A program made the position numbers and the translations under genes. The notes under the pieces were generated by a model, which saw only the letters and a program-made list of their open reading frames with translations, searched no databases and was not told the origin of the DNA. 54,181 bases of DNA from Candidatus Izemoplasma sp. GTDB lineage: Bacteria > Bacillota_I > Bacilli_A > Izemoplasmatales > Izemoplasmataceae. This document shows positions 53,469 to 54,181 of this stretch, piece by piece (position 1 is the stretch's first letter; every line of letters begins with the position of its first letter). The stretch is from contig SKFU01000019.1 of the NCBI GenBank assembly GCA_007117835.1, forward strand, positions 1 to 54,181, read 5' to 3'.

Positions 53469-53538
53469 GTGGTACGCGTGGTAGACGTGGTAAATATAGG
53501 TGAAAATATACTGTGGTAAATATAGGTGAAAATATACT
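53469..53538. repeat. Tandem repeat: 9-bp CGTGGTAnn units leading into two perfect 26-bp units
   Basis: CGTGGTA recurs at 9-bp spacing three times (from about 53469), then a 26-bp unit beginning GTGGTAAATATAGG is repeated exactly at 53487-53512 and 53513-53538. Not coding on either strand as far as can be seen. Confidence 0.85.
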
Positions 53539-53753
53539 TCTTCCATCTGTAATATGATACATGATATAATGTGGGCAATAGAGTGAGATAATAGAAACCT
53601 TTTTAGTACCATAGAGGAGTTGTGTATCCCAGATAATGCACTGCCCCATAAAATGTTCAAAAACAGAATAGATATTAAGACCATAAATGTTTATTACCAG
53701 ATAATAGAATAGAATAAATGTTAGATTTATTTTAAAGAATGAGAGGGAATAAT

Positions 53754-54181
53754 ATGGGTACTGCAAATACCATAAAATGCACAAACTGTGATTATGCAGA
53801 TGAATTGAGTGTTGGTGGGGGATTAGGACCTTGGTTTAAACAACCTAGCATTAATACTCTAATCCAAGTAATTGGAAGCGACAGAGAAGTTGAACGAATA
53901 CTATCATTGAGAGATAATTTGAATGGTAAACTCTCTGGCAGACCCAACAATGATTATTATGTGTGTCCCAAGTGTAATACTTTATATAGCAAATTTTATT
54001 ATGAAATCAGTTATGGTGACAATAAAAAATACACTAAAACATATTTTTGTTCTAAATGTGGTTCAGAATTGAAGCATCTAGATGATGAAATAGAAGTGGA
54101 ATTTGACGTGCCCCCTGAAAATTGGTCCAACCTGAATGAGAGAAAAAGTGATATACTAAACTCAAATGAAGGATGGATGAA
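53754..54181 (+). CDS. Zinc-ribbon-like protein of unknown function, truncated by window edge
   Basis: Open from ATG 53754 (GAGAGGGA upstream) to the right edge, at least 142 residues. Three CxxC pairs: CTNCDYADELSVGGGLG near the N terminus, CPKCNTLY mid-way, and CSKCGSELKHL, consistent with zinc binding; the first pair followed by the D-E-x-S-V-G-G-G pattern recalls small uncharacterised Clostridia proteins. Its 3' end and neighbours are not visible, and function is unknown. Confidence 0.7.
   Translation, partial: MGTANTIKCTNCDYADELSVGGGLGPWFKQPSINTLIQVIGSDREVERILSLRDNLNGKLSGRPNNDYYVCPKCNTLYSKFYYEISYGDNKKYTKTYFCSKCGSELKHLDDEIEVEFDVPPENWSNLNERKSDILNSNEGWM

Larger units (their letters stand above)
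53216..53753. other. Gene-poor region after the tRNAs
   Basis: About 540 bp without a convincing gene. It holds the possible minus-strand remnant, the direct/inverted repeats and the tandem repeat listed separately, and a TATAAT near 53563 that may belong to a promoter. It is AT-rich and unlike the compact operons elsewhere in the window. Confidence 0.6.

Noticed and set aside
53469-53538. CRISPR array
   Set aside because: The repeat units are directly adjacent, without spacers, and no cas genes are near.
53328-53784. Longer minus-strand frames of 106-118 codons in the repeat region
   Set aside because: They run through the tandem repeat, have low-complexity composition and no ribosome sites.
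53092-54181. att-type duplication of the tRNA-Glu 3' end
   Set aside because: No second copy of the T-arm/acceptor sequence is visible downstream within the window.
1-54181. Mycoplasma genetic code (TGA as Trp)
   Set aside because: Many conserved genes end exactly at TGA at the family's normal C terminus, and tryptophan is encoded by TGG.

Overview
The window reads as ordinary chromosomal DNA of a low-GC, small-genome relative of the Bacillota, most like the Acholeplasmatales/Izemoplasmatales side of the Mollicutes. This is inferred from gene content and compact operons; no 16S rRNA is present. TGA is used as a stop in many genes (purB, trxB, whiA), so this is not the Mycoplasma code. Start sites have strong GGAGG-type ribosome binding sites, intrinsic terminators are abundant, and many promoters have an extended -10 (TGnTATAAT). 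Both tRNA genes encode CCA.

Layout. (1) 1-8000: M32 carboxypeptidase (cut at the left edge), flavin reductase-like protein, folD, purB, a DUF1461 membrane protein, a guanine-type purine riboswitch driving an NCS2 purine permease, pyrR and glyA: a purine, salvage and one-carbon block. (2) 8000-13840: hslO, dusB, hflX and a class II (adenosylcobalamin-type) ribonucleotide reductase. (3) 14090-20473: a run starting with the c-di-AMP synthase cdaA, followed by an unusual oxidoreductase/SCP2/multi-TM fusion and a TM-PAS-degenerate GGDEF protein, then fau, ispD, ispF (DXP isoprenoid pathway), a PspC protein and a YutD protein. (4) 20596-26671: NifU-type scaffold, PgpA, an S1-domain protein, pgi, a lipid kinase on the minus strand, and the tRNA t6A operon tsaE-tsaB-rimI-tsaD. 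(5) 26745-30676: a large unknown surface protein with an apparent internal duplication, glnS, and a cold-shock gene whose leader can hide its own Shine-Dalgarno sequence. (6) 30836-43675: pcrA-ligA-uvrA DNA repair genes, then hprK-lgt-trxB, two membrane proteins, whiA and acpS. (7) 43659-52942: a double-thioredoxin lipoprotein, an SDR dehydrogenase, a 1239-residue HRDC/DUF4011/SF1 helicase/Vsr-like nuclease on the minus strand, yjbQ, an ArsC-like reductase, a membrane-anchored thioredoxin-like protein and tex. (8) 52950-54181: tRNA-Ser(GCU) and tRNA-Glu(UUC), then about 600 bp of gene-poor DNA with direct, inverted and tandem repeats, and a zinc-ribbon gene cut by the right edge.

Most of the window is housekeeping. 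Points that stand out are the cdaA-linked membrane cassette (14090-18234), the helicase-nuclease protein that resembles single-gene phage-defence proteins (45417-49136), the two RNA switches (purine riboswitch with a competing 5'-end helix; cold-shock SD hairpin), and the repeat-rich flank beside the tRNA pair, which looks like the edge of an accessory region. No CRISPR array, insertion sequence or complete mobile element was seen.
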